From JBMONI01 sp049324575 (GTDB lineage Bacteria > Omnitrophota > Omnitrophia > Omnitrophales > Aquincolibacteriaceae), in the NCBI GenBank assembly GCA_049324575.1, contig JBMONI010000024.1, positions 62,001-126,000 of the forward strand: DNA of 64,000 bases. Reading direction: 5' to 3'. Each line of letters opens with the position of its first letter. The stretch's first letter is position 1. Positions 56,059 to 64,000 of this stretch are shown one piece after another. The notes beneath the pieces are model-generated. The model had not been told where the DNA came from, made no database searches, and saw nothing but the letters and a program-made list of their open reading frames with translations. A program made the translations under genes and the position numbers.

Positions 56059-56690
56059 AGATCTTCCTTTCGCGGACAAAAACCGCTCTTCAGCAAAGCT
56101 GCCTCGCGTCCTCCCACCATCTTCTCCTTCGGCAGAGAGCCCGGCCCTACCTGCGCCAGTGAGAAATCCGGCCAATTTTTATCTTTCTCGCTCACGATGC
56201 TTAAGGGGACACTCGCAGGCCATTCGATCTGGAAGGCAGGATCATCGTAACGAACCCCGCTCTCGGACTCCGGACGATAGAATTGCGTCATGAAATAGAG
56301 GACTTCGGTGTCCTCCAGCAGGGTAAGATACCCATGCGCAAAATCCTTAGGGACATAGATCATCCTGTGATTATCCGCCGTCAGTTCGGCCCCCACCCAT
56401 TGTCCGCAGGTCTCTGAATCTTTCCGAAGATCGATGATCACGTCATAAATGGCTCCGCGTCCGCAGCGGATCAGCTTTTCTTCTTGAAAAGGCGCTTTCT
56501 GAAAATGCATTCCGCGCAAGGTCCCCCGCTTGGGACTGAATGCCGCATTCCCTTGCGCCAGGACCGCATTCAATCCATGCGCTTCGAATTCTTGCTGGCA
56601 AAAAATCCGTGAAAAAAAACCCCGTTCGTCCACTTTTTTTTCGAGATCGATAATAAAAGCCCCCCGGAGCTTCGTTTCTGAGAAGATCAT
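56055..56690 (-). CDS. rfbC: RfbC-like sugar 3,5-epimerase
   Basis: A 211-residue cupin epimerase. The family pattern is good: FSPKRGTLRGMHFQKAPFQE, RCGRGAIYDVIIDLRKDS, the catalytic His in MHFQ and Tyr in PKDFAHGYLTL. Members usually act on dTDP-4-keto-6-deoxyglucose; here the pathway is CDP-linked, so the real substrate is probably a CDP-4-keto-6-deoxy sugar. The frame is open further upstream, but the ATG at 56690 overlaps the preceding stop and fits the family start. The gene is coupled on both sides by 4-base overlaps. Confidence 0.9.
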   Translation of the reverse strand: MIFSETKLRGAFIIDLEKKVDERGFFSRIFCQQEFEAHGLNAVLAQGNAAFSPKRGTLRGMHFQKAPFQEEKLIRCGRGAIYDVIIDLRKDSETCGQWVGAELTADNHRMIYVPKDFAHGYLTLLEDTEVLYFMTQFYRPESESGVRYDDPAFQIEWPASVPLSIVSEKDKNWPDFSLAQVGPGSLPKEKMVGGREAALLKSGFCPRKEDL

Positions 56691-58054
56691 GACGCACCCT
56701 CCACGCATACTTCCGCAGCTTTCTGGATCGGCTCCGATGATCCCTCCCGCCGCCGATCTTTTCCTCCGAAATGGGTCTCCTGTTCTGCTCTTAACATGTC
56801 GCATAAACGTCCGGCAGGAAAAGCCACATCCTCGCAGGTCAATACCTGATCCCGGGGCACATCCCGGAGCAGGCGGCAGCCCTCCCCCAGTCCCATTGGC
56901 AGCAGTCTTTCCCGCCGCACCGCATCTGCGTTTTCACATTGCCCATAAGTCATGTAGCCGCCAATTGGATCCACGACTTCTCCTTTTTTCAGATCCTTCT
57001 TGGCCGTAGCGACCACCTCCACGGTCGGGGCCCCGTGGGGAGCAATCGTCGCATCGTGATAGATCACCGCACGAGCGATCGAAAATGGCGCCAGAAAATG
57101 GCAAAGGTGATAAGGAACGTAAAAACAATAAAGCGGTCCATCGCCGACCTTGTAAAGAGCCAAATAGTGCCGGTGAACCGGATGGTCGATGGTCGCTAAA
57201 ACGAAGACTCCCGCTAAGGGTTCCGCACCAACGACATAGTCCACAATCCCCGGGCGTTCCAGGAATTTGTCCAAGGGATACTGCTGAATGGCTTCCTGCA
57301 AGGGAGTCCCGGCAGGCACCACAGGACCCAACATGCCCCGCTGAAAAACCCGCATTCCCGTTGCATTCGCCACCACCGCTTGTTCGAAAGAAATTTTCGT
57401 TCCATCAGCGAACGAGGACACCAGATAAACCCCCTGCTTCCATTTACGGGCAAATCCTTCTTGTGTCGTCGGATTGCGGTATCGATCCTGGAGACCCTTG
57501 ATATTCCCGCACATGACCGGACGAAGCCCCATGCTCTGGACATCCCGGTAGAGATTCATGATCACACCAGGCTGATCGCCATCGACATTGGTCAGCACGA
57601 CCCCTGCCCGGTCCGCATGGACTTTAAGAATGGCCCCCAGTGTTCCGTCCAATTCGGCATTCATGAGGATCACATGCTTTTTGAACCGGATTGCTTCCAT
57701 CACCGCATGAGCGGCAAACTCAAGCGTCCCGGTCACTTCGATAACCGCATCGATGCCTTCCGCCTGACAAACAAGCAATGGGTTTTCCGTAACCGCAGGA
57801 ACCCCTTTCCGGATACAGTCTTCCAATGCCCCCACCGAACTCACCGTCTTCGGGGACGGGAAACCGGCTTCTGCGAAAGCAAGCTTTGCACGGTCTAAAG
57901 TACGATTGGCGACCGCACAAACACGCATCCCGGGCACCGAATGCGCCATTTGGAGAACCAGGGGGCGGGCCATCGCCCCAGCGCCGATCACGGCAACGCG
58001 GATATAAAGGTTTTCGCTAGCCCGTTTCTTTAGCGCATCATAAACAAGGAACAT
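56687..58054 (-). CDS. NAD-dependent oxidoreductase with SAF domain
   Basis: A 455-residue protein of the homoserine-dehydrogenase-like group with a C-terminal SAF domain. A Rossmann fold opens YIRVAVIGAGAMARPLVL, with EVTGTLEFAAHAVMEAI, and a central catalytic region; the C-terminal 100 residues (KKGEVVDPIGGYMTYGQCEN) form the SAF part. Such proteins occur next to nucleotide-sugar methylation genes, but the reaction is not known. AAAGGAGG lies about 4 bases before the ATG at 58054, and the gene overlaps rfbG by 17 bases. It may oxidise or reduce the CDP-sugar intermediate; that step is inferred. Confidence 0.85.
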   Translation of the reverse strand: MFLVYDALKKRASENLYIRVAVIGAGAMARPLVLQMAHSVPGMRVCAVANRTLDRAKLAFAEAGFPSPKTVSSVGALEDCIRKGVPAVTENPLLVCQAEGIDAVIEVTGTLEFAAHAVMEAIRFKKHVILMNAELDGTLGAILKVHADRAGVVLTNVDGDQPGVIMNLYRDVQSMGLRPVMCGNIKGLQDRYRNPTTQEGFARKWKQGVYLVSSFADGTKISFEQAVVANATGMRVFQRGMLGPVVPAGTPLQEAIQQYPLDKFLERPGIVDYVVGAEPLAGVFVLATIDHPVHRHYLALYKVGDGPLYCFYVPYHLCHFLAPFSIARAVIYHDATIAPHGAPTVEVVATAKKDLKKGEVVDPIGGYMTYGQCENADAVRRERLLPMGLGEGCRLLRDVPRDQVLTCEDVAFPAGRLCDMLRAEQETHFGGKDRRREGSSEPIQKAAEVCVEGAS

Positions 58055-59168
58055 GTTCCTCCTTTAAGGCCGGGCTTTCGCCCGCCCTGGACGGGGCATC
58101 CACAGTCCCCATGAACTCCCGGATCTGAGATTCGCTCCAAAACCGCATGTCGCTTCCCTCCGCGTAAGCCTTGAACCAATCTGCAGTCCATTGCAGGGCC
58201 TTTTCCACTCCCAGTTTCGGTCTCCACCCAAGACGCTCTTTCGCCTTCGAGCAATTCAATTTCAAGAAGCGGGCTTCATGGGGGTTGTTCTGCAAGTCTT
58301 TCACCCAGGCGATTTTTTTACCCCAAAACGCGGAAAGCCGTTCCACAATCCACGACACCGGTTTCCCGACATCTTCGTCCGGACCGAAATTCCAGGCCTC
58401 GGCATAGTTTTTTCGATTTTCAAAAAGTTTCTCGATCAGCAAAAAATACCCATTCAGCGGATCCAGCACATGCTGCCAGGGCCGCGTGGAATTCGGATTC
58501 CTGATAACAGGCTCCCGCCCCTCCATCAAAGCCCGCAGGACGTCCGGGACCAAACGATCTTCGGCCCAATCCCCTCCGCCGATGACATTCCCGGCACGGC
58601 ACGTTGCCAGCGCGACACCGCGGCCCGATCGATCGTTCGCATGAAAATAGGAATCACGGTAGGCTGAAGTCACGATTTCTGAGCAGGCCTTGCTGCTGCT
58701 ATAGGGATCCGCACCGCCTAGCGGTTCATTTTCACGATATCCCCAGACCCATTCTCTATTTTCATAGCACTTGTCCGTTGTCACATTGATAACCACGGGA
58801 GGATCCGGCAACTGCCGCACCGCTTCCAGCAAATGCACGGTGCCCAATACGTTGGTCGCATAAGTTCCGATGGGATCGCGATAAGACTCCCGCACCAATG
58901 GCTGGGCCGCCATATGAATCACAACATCGGGACGGGTCTCTTCCATGCATTGTTTCAAACGCCGGAAGTCGCGAAGGTCTCCGGTCACCGAACGAATTCC
59001 CTCGGAGATCCTGGCGGATTCGAACAAACTTGGGCGGGAAGGGGGCTCCAGGGAATATCCTGTGACCACGGCACCGAAACTTTTAAGCCACATCACGCTC
59101 CAGCCGCCTTTAAATCCTGTATGACCGGTCAAAAACACTTTTTTATTTTTCCAAAAATCAGGATTCAT
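58038..59168 (-). CDS. rfbG: CDP-glucose 4,6-dehydratase
   Basis: A 376-residue NAD-dependent dehydratase making CDP-4-keto-6-deoxyglucose. The cofactor site is VFLTGHTGFKGGWSVMWLK, the HMAAQPLVRESY stretch is conserved, and the active-site region GADPYSSSKACSEIVT holds the Tyr-x3-Lys. It overlaps rfbF by ATGA at 59165-59168, the expected pathway pair. Length matches RfbG. It is distinct from RmlB by its TGHTGFKG motif. A confident call. Confidence 0.96.
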   Translation of the reverse strand: MNPDFWKNKKVFLTGHTGFKGGWSVMWLKSFGAVVTGYSLEPPSRPSLFESARISEGIRSVTGDLRDFRRLKQCMEETRPDVVIHMAAQPLVRESYRDPIGTYATNVLGTVHLLEAVRQLPDPPVVINVTTDKCYENREWVWGYRENEPLGGADPYSSSKACSEIVTSAYRDSYFHANDRSGRGVALATCRAGNVIGGGDWAEDRLVPDVLRALMEGREPVIRNPNSTRPWQHVLDPLNGYFLLIEKLFENRKNYAEAWNFGPDEDVGKPVSWIVERLSAFWGKKIAWVKDLQNNPHEARFLKLNCSKAKERLGWRPKLGVEKALQWTADWFKAYAEGSDMRFWSESQIREFMGTVDAPSRAGESPALKEEHVPCL

Positions 59169-59938
59169 GCCCACACCTTCCAAGGCGCTTTGCCTTCCCG
59201 CCATAACCCCTCCAGAAGCTCCCGGTCCCGCAGTGAATCCATCCCCTGAAAAAAACCTTCGTGCCGATAAGCGGCCAGCTGTTTGTCCGCAACTAATTTG
59301 GCGATCGGCTCTTTTTCAAAAATGACATGGTCCCCCTCGATATAATCGAATATCCTGGGCTCCATGACAAAAAATCCGGAATTGAGCCAGCTGCCTTCAT
59401 GCCTCGGTTTTTCGATGAACTTTGAAACCAAACTACTGCCGTTGACATTTACAACTCCAAAACGGCTGTAGTGCTGTGTGGCGGTCATCGTCGCAATGGT
59501 TTTCTGCTGACGATGGAATTCGAGAAGCTTTTGGATATTGAGATCGGAAACCCCGTCCCCGTAAGTAAAACAAAACGTTTCCGATCCGATATACTCCCGC
59601 GCCCGCTTGAGCCGCCCTCCCGTCATGGTGTCTTCGCCAGTATCCACGACCGTGACTCTCCAAGGCTCGGCATGCTGTTGGTGCACCTCGAGATTGTTAA
59701 ATTTCATATCGAAGGTCACGTCCGTCATGCGGAGAAAATAGTTAGAGAAGAATTCCTTGATCATGTAGCTTTTATAGCCGCAGCAGATCACGAATTCATA
59801 GATGCCGAATGCGGAATAGATCTTCATGATATGCCACAAAATCGGCATGCCGCCGACCTCAATCAGGGGTTTGGGCTTCAACAGCGTTTCTTCCGAGATC
59901 CGCGTGCCCCGTCCTCCCGCTAAAATGACCGCTTTCAT
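59165..59938 (-). CDS. rfbF: Glucose-1-phosphate cytidylyltransferase
   Basis: A 257-residue enzyme making CDP-glucose. The nucleotidyltransferase loop is MKAVILAGGRGTRISEETLLKPKPLIEVGG; the family motif ETFCFTYGDGVSDLNI and SGFFVMEPRIFDYI are kept. Length and end (GKAPWKVW) are normal for RfbF. It is the first CDP-sugar gene after the glycosyltransferase at 59953, with a 14-base gap. Together with rfbG it commits the locus to CDP-6-deoxy sugars. Confidence 0.97.
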   Translation of the reverse strand: MKAVILAGGRGTRISEETLLKPKPLIEVGGMPILWHIMKIYSAFGIYEFVICCGYKSYMIKEFFSNYFLRMTDVTFDMKFNNLEVHQQHAEPWRVTVVDTGEDTMTGGRLKRAREYIGSETFCFTYGDGVSDLNIQKLLEFHRQQKTIATMTATQHYSRFGVVNVNGSSLVSKFIEKPRHEGSWLNSGFFVMEPRIFDYIEGDHVIFEKEPIAKLVADKQLAAYRHEGFFQGMDSLRDRELLEGLWREGKAPWKVWA

Positions 59939-59952
59939 GCTGGATCTCTCCT

Positions 59953-60921
59953 TTAAGACTGAGGGACTGCCCCGGCATTCTGCAGTGAAGTCTTCCCGAT
60001 CAAGGTCGCCGCTTGCTCTAAATACCTCGCTCTGGCTTTAAACCGGGCCCGGTTAGCCAAGGTCAGATCCAGGAGGTTTTCCCAGCTGAAAAAAGGCGCG
60101 GAAGCCAACGCGGCAGCTTGGCGGCTTTTCGATTCGAACCAGCGCTGGTAAAGACCGTCCTGAATCTCCAGATCCCATTTCTGCTGAAAATAATTGACGA
60201 GATGCCGGTGCTGCTCGAGATCCCAGCGATGCCGGAACAGCAAACGATCGTTTCTTCTGATCCCATGTTCCGGAAGACTTTCCACCCAGGCTTCGTCGGA
60301 AACCATGGTCTGGAATCCCTTGGACCGGAATTCAAGCATCAGATCCCACCCTGCCGTATAAAAATCGGTCCGTTTATCCACGCGCGTGAGTTTTGCCAAG
60401 CTTCCGGTCGCCATAAGGAAGGCAAGCCGCATGCCCGGCGTTTCCAGGCTGAGCCGGTCCTGGTCGCGGGTCTTGAATTGTCGAGTGATCAAACTGTGTT
60501 TGGGGAAGACAACGTCGGCATTCCAGTTCTTTGCATTTCCAAGCATGCGCTCAATGCCTCCGGGTCTGATCTGGATCTCGCTGTCCATAAAAAAGCAATA
60601 GTCGGTCTTGATGTGGGGACGCGCAAGATGGATCACTTCCCCCGGCGACAAATATTTCGTGGAATACAGGACCGACATGCTGCCGTAACGGTTTTCGCAT
60701 TCCTCGAGCTGGCTACGGACCCCGTCCGGGGCATTCCCTTCAATCACGATCAGGTTGAATGGAATCTGCAAAAGCTTGTAGAGCCCTTGAATCGCCTTGG
60801 GGAATGCGCTGTGGCTCTCGTAGGGAAAGATCACGACCGTCAACTCTTTGTCCCTCGAAGAATAATCGCGTCCTGCTTTACCTAATGTTTTTTCTGGAAG
60901 ATGGCGCAGGGTGTTCTTCAT
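59953..60921 (-). CDS. Glycosyltransferase-like protein (GT-A)
   Basis: A 322-residue protein with a GT-A-like N-terminus: ELTVVIFPYESHSAFPKAI and a DSEIQIRPGGIERM region with an acidic pair in place of a full DxD, plus GMRLAFLMATGSLAKL and a C-terminal half with a DFYTAGWDLMLEFRSKGF segment typical of some GT2 relatives. It is the first gene of the lower operon; GGAGG lies 8 bases before the ATG at 60921. The acceptor and donor are unknown. Family assignment is moderate because the metal motif is not canonical. Confidence 0.75.
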   Translation of the reverse strand: MKNTLRHLPEKTLGKAGRDYSSRDKELTVVIFPYESHSAFPKAIQGLYKLLQIPFNLIVIEGNAPDGVRSQLEECENRYGSMSVLYSTKYLSPGEVIHLARPHIKTDYCFFMDSEIQIRPGGIERMLGNAKNWNADVVFPKHSLITRQFKTRDQDRLSLETPGMRLAFLMATGSLAKLTRVDKRTDFYTAGWDLMLEFRSKGFQTMVSDEAWVESLPEHGIRRNDRLLFRHRWDLEQHRHLVNYFQQKWDLEIQDGLYQRWFESKSRQAAALASAPFFSWENLLDLTLANRARFKARARYLEQAATLIGKTSLQNAGAVPQS

Positions 60922-61299
60922 GATAAAATCCTCCGTGGTTGACCGCTGATCATGGGCTGATGGGTTTGTCGAAGCATGGCAAAATTCTAGCGGAATGCCT
61001 TTTTTTGTATGTCAGGCCCCTCCCATTTGCCATCCGCCTTATCCGCCCAAATTTTTATCGGGGATTTAGAGGCAGGATTGTCTCTTTTCCCCCGGTTTTT
61101 ATCAGGAGAAACACTACAAGGAGAAAAGTTTTCCATCAGCACCCAGCCGGCAGACCCAAACTTGTCCTGCATTCCAAAAGAAGAATGAAATTCGGCTTCG
61201 AACTCGTCGCATTCCCCGACTTCTCGATCATGGAAGAGGAAAGACCGGCTCAAACCGGCGTAGGCTCCACGAGGAAGGATCCGGCGCTGATCTTCTTTT
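60922..61299. other. Intergenic region within the polysaccharide locus
   Basis: A 378-base gap splits the locus. Upstream of the glycosyltransferase at 60921 a TAGAAT (minus strand, near 60985) is a fair -10 candidate without a good -35. Frames crossing the region have poor composition and no ribosome sites. The A/T-rich C-run (61009) is not remarkable. Confidence 0.55.
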
Positions 61300-62733
61300 T
61301 CATTTCCCGTCTCGAGCGACCACGACCTTGACGGTTTTGGCAAGTAACCGAACATCTAATCCGAGGGACCAGTTATCGATATATTTCAGATCGAGTTCCA
61401 TCCACCGCTCGAAATCGATCGCATTTCGGCCGGAAACCTGCCATATGCAGGTAATCCCGGGTTTCATGGAAAGCCTCCGGCGCTGCCAAGGCGCATATTC
61501 TTCGACTTCATTCGGAAGAGGAGGCCGCGGCCCCACAACACTCATATCGCCCATGAGAACATTGATGAACTGCGGAAATTCATCTAGACTGGTCGCCCGC
61601 AGAAAACGGCCGATGGAAGTGATCCGCGGATCATTGTGAATCTTGAATACAGGTCCGCTCATTTGGTTCAAACTTTTAAGCGCTGCCAATTGCTTTTCGG
61701 CATCGATCACCATGGAGCGGAATTTCAGAATCTTGAACTGCCTTCCGTTCAATCCCGAGCGCACTTGTTTAAAAAGTATGGGGCCCTTCGAGGTGGCTTT
61801 CACGGCAATGGCAACGATTAAAAGCACCGGACTGGTCAAAAACAGGATCACACTCGCGAACAGAATATCGCAGATCCGCTTGATCATCAGTTCCTCCCCC
61901 TTGACCAAGGGAGTTTGGAACGTTAAAAAGCTCAGGCCATCGAGGCTTTTCGGGACACGCTTTCTCGCGATTTCCGCTTCAAAGAGGTCGGTTGAAACCG
62001 TTGCCGGAACGCCCACCGCTTCACAGTAGAGGATACAGTTCTGAATTTTGTCCAGCCATTTACGCGGCACGAGAAAAAAAACTTCATCGATCACATTTTT
62101 ACTGAGAATATCCGGCAGGTCTTCCAGCACACCCAGCACCCGGTGCGTCGCGACATCTTCTCCGATCAGCATCGGGTCGGGGTCCAGCAATCCGACAAGG
62201 CGGTATCCCCATTCCCGATGCTTGGCGATCCGGCTCATGAACTGCTGAGCGCGCGGTCCGGTGCCCACGATGAGAATGTTTTTCGCGTTGATCCCTTTTT
62301 TCCGGAGATAACGGGCGAAAGAAAGTCCGGCGATACGGTCAAGGGTCAAGGCCAGGACCGAGGTCGCGGCATAGAGAAAAATAAAAAGGCGGCTTAAAAA
62401 ATCAAATTTAAAAAGGAAGGCCACGCAGGCGAATGAAATCGTAAAGAGGATCCCTTCGAACACCACATGCCGAAAAATCATAAAATTCGTCTGGACCCGG
62501 AATTGCCCATAAGGGCTCCGCAACCGGAGCACGACCGCCCACACGGCAATGGCCGCCCAATAGGCTTTCAGATATAGCGGAAAAGCTCTCGGGACCTCCA
62601 ATACGATCCTGGATTTAAATAGATCCAACGTGTACAGCTGGTGAAAATGCATCATGAGATAGTAGTTGGCAAAAAAAACAAGGGTCAGGACTAGAAGTTC
62701 GACCACGTAGAATAGCGTTCGTTTAAAATTCAT
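61300..62733 (-). CDS. Undecaprenyl-phosphate sugar phosphotransferase (WcaJ/WbaP type)
   Basis: A 477-residue membrane enzyme that starts polysaccharide assembly by transferring a sugar-1-phosphate to a lipid carrier. N-terminal helices (four or so in residues 1-140), a CoA-binding-like Rossmann domain (NILIVGTGPRAQQFMSRI), a further membrane segment near 290, and the catalytic domain (about 285-477) with FKILKFRSMVIDAE, TSLDEFPQFINVLMGDMS, VGPRPPLPNEVE and the PGITCIWQVSGRN region. This is the normal domain order and length. The ATG overlaps the GT4 stop (ATGA). It fixes the locus as a Wzy- or ABC-type polysaccharide cluster; no flippase or polymerase lies in the window. Confidence 0.95.
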   Translation of the reverse strand: MNFKRTLFYVVELLVLTLVFFANYYLMMHFHQLYTLDLFKSRIVLEVPRAFPLYLKAYWAAIAVWAVVLRLRSPYGQFRVQTNFMIFRHVVFEGILFTISFACVAFLFKFDFLSRLFIFLYAATSVLALTLDRIAGLSFARYLRKKGINAKNILIVGTGPRAQQFMSRIAKHREWGYRLVGLLDPDPMLIGEDVATHRVLGVLEDLPDILSKNVIDEVFFLVPRKWLDKIQNCILYCEAVGVPATVSTDLFEAEIARKRVPKSLDGLSFLTFQTPLVKGEELMIKRICDILFASVILFLTSPVLLIVAIAVKATSKGPILFKQVRSGLNGRQFKILKFRSMVIDAEKQLAALKSLNQMSGPVFKIHNDPRITSIGRFLRATSLDEFPQFINVLMGDMSVVGPRPPLPNEVEEYAPWQRRRLSMKPGITCIWQVSGRNAIDFERWMELDLKYIDNWSLGLDVRLLAKTVKVVVARDGK

Positions 62734-63869
62734 GCCCGCGCGTCCGCCATATCGGTTTTCCGGGGAGAGGAGGTAAGCAAGTTGAGATAGACCTTTTCGA
62801 GTTCGGCCGTCACATCGTCCCAGCTGTACCGTTCGGCAACGTGACGTCTGGCTTCACAGCCGACCCGCCCGACTTTTTCAGGATCGTTCAGCAATGCTTC
62901 CAGTTTGACTCTCAGATCGGTTACGTTTTCAGTCTCGAAAGAAACCCCATAGTTTTCGATCACATCAAGATTTTCCGTGATATTACTCACCAGAGAGCAA
63001 ACCCCGTAACTCATGGCCTCAAGCAACGCCAGCGACAGCCCTTCAATCGTCGAAGGAAGGCAAAAAAGATAGGCGTTCGAATACAATTCGCGCATCAGAT
63101 CCCCTTCGACCCATCCCGCAAAAAGGATCCCGGAATGCCCGCGTGCCTGCCGATGAAGCTGCGCTTCGTACCCTTCCGAATGCCAATTGGATCCCGCGAT
63201 CACGAGTTTTTTATCGGTGGAGATCTTCTTGTAGGCCTCGATCAGTGTATGGCATTCTTTTTCAGGCGTTAGCCGGGCCGCGAAAAGAATATAGTCTCCC
63301 GACCCGAGTCCCCATTTCTCCCGGATCAAATTCGGTTCAAGGCGGGGATACAGCGTCACCCCGTTGGGGATATAGGTCACCTGCCTGTGGTGTTGTTCTG
63401 CGAAATAGCGGTGTAAATACTTGGAAACGACAATCGTATGGTCGGGAAAAAGGACCGACGAAGCCTCCCCGGCTTTGAGGGTCCAACGCGCCAGGGGGCC
63501 CCACTTGGCTCGCTGCCAATCCAATCCATGGACCGTTACTACCGTTTTTCGATGCCCGAATCGGGGCAGCCACGAGAGCAATGCAGGCCCAATCGAATGA
63601 AAATGCACAATGTCATAGGCCTCAAAAATCGATTTCCACGCCGCAAGAGCGACGCGGGAAAGAGTCTCGAGATGCTTCGTCGCGATCGCCGAGGTCCGGC
63701 GAACAATGGTGTTTTTATAGATAGGTTCCGCCGTCGTGATCTCTTCGGAACAATAAATGGTCACGTCATGTCCTCGGGCCATAAGCCGGGGACAAATCTC
63801 TTCAAGGCACTTCTCCACGCCAGCGTTAAAACCTGGAAAACCACGGCTCCCGATATGGGCGATCTTCAT
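62730..63869 (-). CDS. Family 4 glycosyltransferase (DUF1972 type)
   Basis: A 379-residue GT-B glycosyltransferase of the type often found beside sugar phosphotransferases (Cps2T/rhamnosyltransferase-like). It opens KIAHIGSRGFPGFNAGVEK, then VVTVHGLDWQRAKWG, VTYIPNGVTLYPRLEP and the donor-binding region CLPSTIEGLSLALLEAMSYG with the E-x7-E motif. The start at 63869 has GGAGG 9 bases away; an alternative upstream frame start lacks one. It is the first gene of the transcription unit as seen here and overlaps the sugar phosphotransferase by ATGA. Donor sugar unknown. Confidence 0.93.
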   Translation of the reverse strand: MKIAHIGSRGFPGFNAGVEKCLEEICPRLMARGHDVTIYCSEEITTAEPIYKNTIVRRTSAIATKHLETLSRVALAAWKSIFEAYDIVHFHSIGPALLSWLPRFGHRKTVVTVHGLDWQRAKWGPLARWTLKAGEASSVLFPDHTIVVSKYLHRYFAEQHHRQVTYIPNGVTLYPRLEPNLIREKWGLGSGDYILFAARLTPEKECHTLIEAYKKISTDKKLVIAGSNWHSEGYEAQLHRQARGHSGILFAGWVEGDLMRELYSNAYLFCLPSTIEGLSLALLEAMSYGVCSLVSNITENLDVIENYGVSFETENVTDLRVKLEALLNDPEKVGRVGCEARRHVAERYSWDDVTAELEKVYLNLLTSSPRKTDMADARA

Positions 63870-64000
63870 TCGGATATCCTCCGGCCCCGATCTTGACACT
63901 CCTTGGGGCTCATCTCATTATAGGAAACCCGGAAGCCGCCTCCTATCAGGCGAAGGGCATTTTGAGGGAGCGGAAATGATGACGTGCCTATCAGGCAATA

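Noticed and set aside
60987..61355. 122-residue minus-strand frame before the sugar transferase end
   Set aside because: It overlaps the end of the sugar phosphotransferase in another frame, has no ribosome site and no recognisable motif.

Overview
The window looks like a chromosomal segment of an uncultured, GC-rich, Gram-negative bacterium. Evidence for a double membrane: a beta-barrel porin, a TolC-type lipoprotein, a MacA-type adaptor and several exported proteins. Very long ORFs (a 2,896-residue fusion and a 1,329-residue repeat protein), many receiver-domain proteins, and a dispersed repeat starting GTCATCCTGAGCGAAG suggest Omnitrophota or a nearby PVC-type lineage. That placement is inference; no rRNA or marker gene here proves it. 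Almost every gene is on the minus strand; only one receiver gene and one histidine kinase (44063-45982) are on the plus strand.

1-13 kb: a truncated P-type ATPase and bipA/typA, then a complete phosphate system in transcription order phoB-phoR, porin-pstS-pstC-pstA-pstB-phoU. The same two-half-site motif (TTTACA-N5-TTTACTTG) lies upstream of both phoB and the porin, so the locus probably forms one PhoB-controlled unit that includes its own outer-membrane channel. 12.6-26.2 kb: an exported cyclophilin, an ABC-F ATPase, an unrecognised exported or membrane protein, a tolC-macA-macB tripartite efflux operon, a CstA-family transporter behind a membrane protein with a carboxypeptidase-regulatory-like domain, SYLF and DUF393 proteins, and a CvrA/NhaP2-type antiporter. 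A tRNA-Glu(UUC) with encoded CCA, a good -10 box and a terminator follows at 26.4 kb.

26.7-35.4 kb is one ORF encoding an apparently exported giant. It has a Tiki/ChaN-like N-terminal region, a PTS enzyme I-like PEP-utilising module with the key catalytic residues kept, and a GlnD-like region (linker, degenerate HD, two ACT domains) without the nucleotidyltransferase domain. I consider this the most unusual object in the window.

35.6-46.8 kb is a signalling island: a REC-GGDEF-EAL protein with an I-site and a degraded EAL domain, a stray pterin carbinolamine dehydratase, three stand-alone receivers (two clearly paralogous), an unlisted 42-residue zinc-ribbon ORF, a 1,152-residue multi-PAS kinase, an AraC-type regulator, and a NarX-like kinase convergent with a NarL-type regulator. 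Next, 47.1-51.1 kb encodes an exported beta-helix protein carrying eight alternating Ig-like/FnIII repeats. 51.7-63.9 kb is a surface-polysaccharide locus: a GT4 glycosyltransferase, a polyprenyl-phosphate sugar transferase, CDP-sugar genes rfbF-rfbG, a SAF-domain dehydrogenase, an RfbC-like epimerase, a C-methyltransferase, a UDP-sugar epimerase and three glycosyltransferases, many joined by 4-base ATGA overlaps. This layout fits signalling control of a surface adhesin and polysaccharide, which is inference from proximity.
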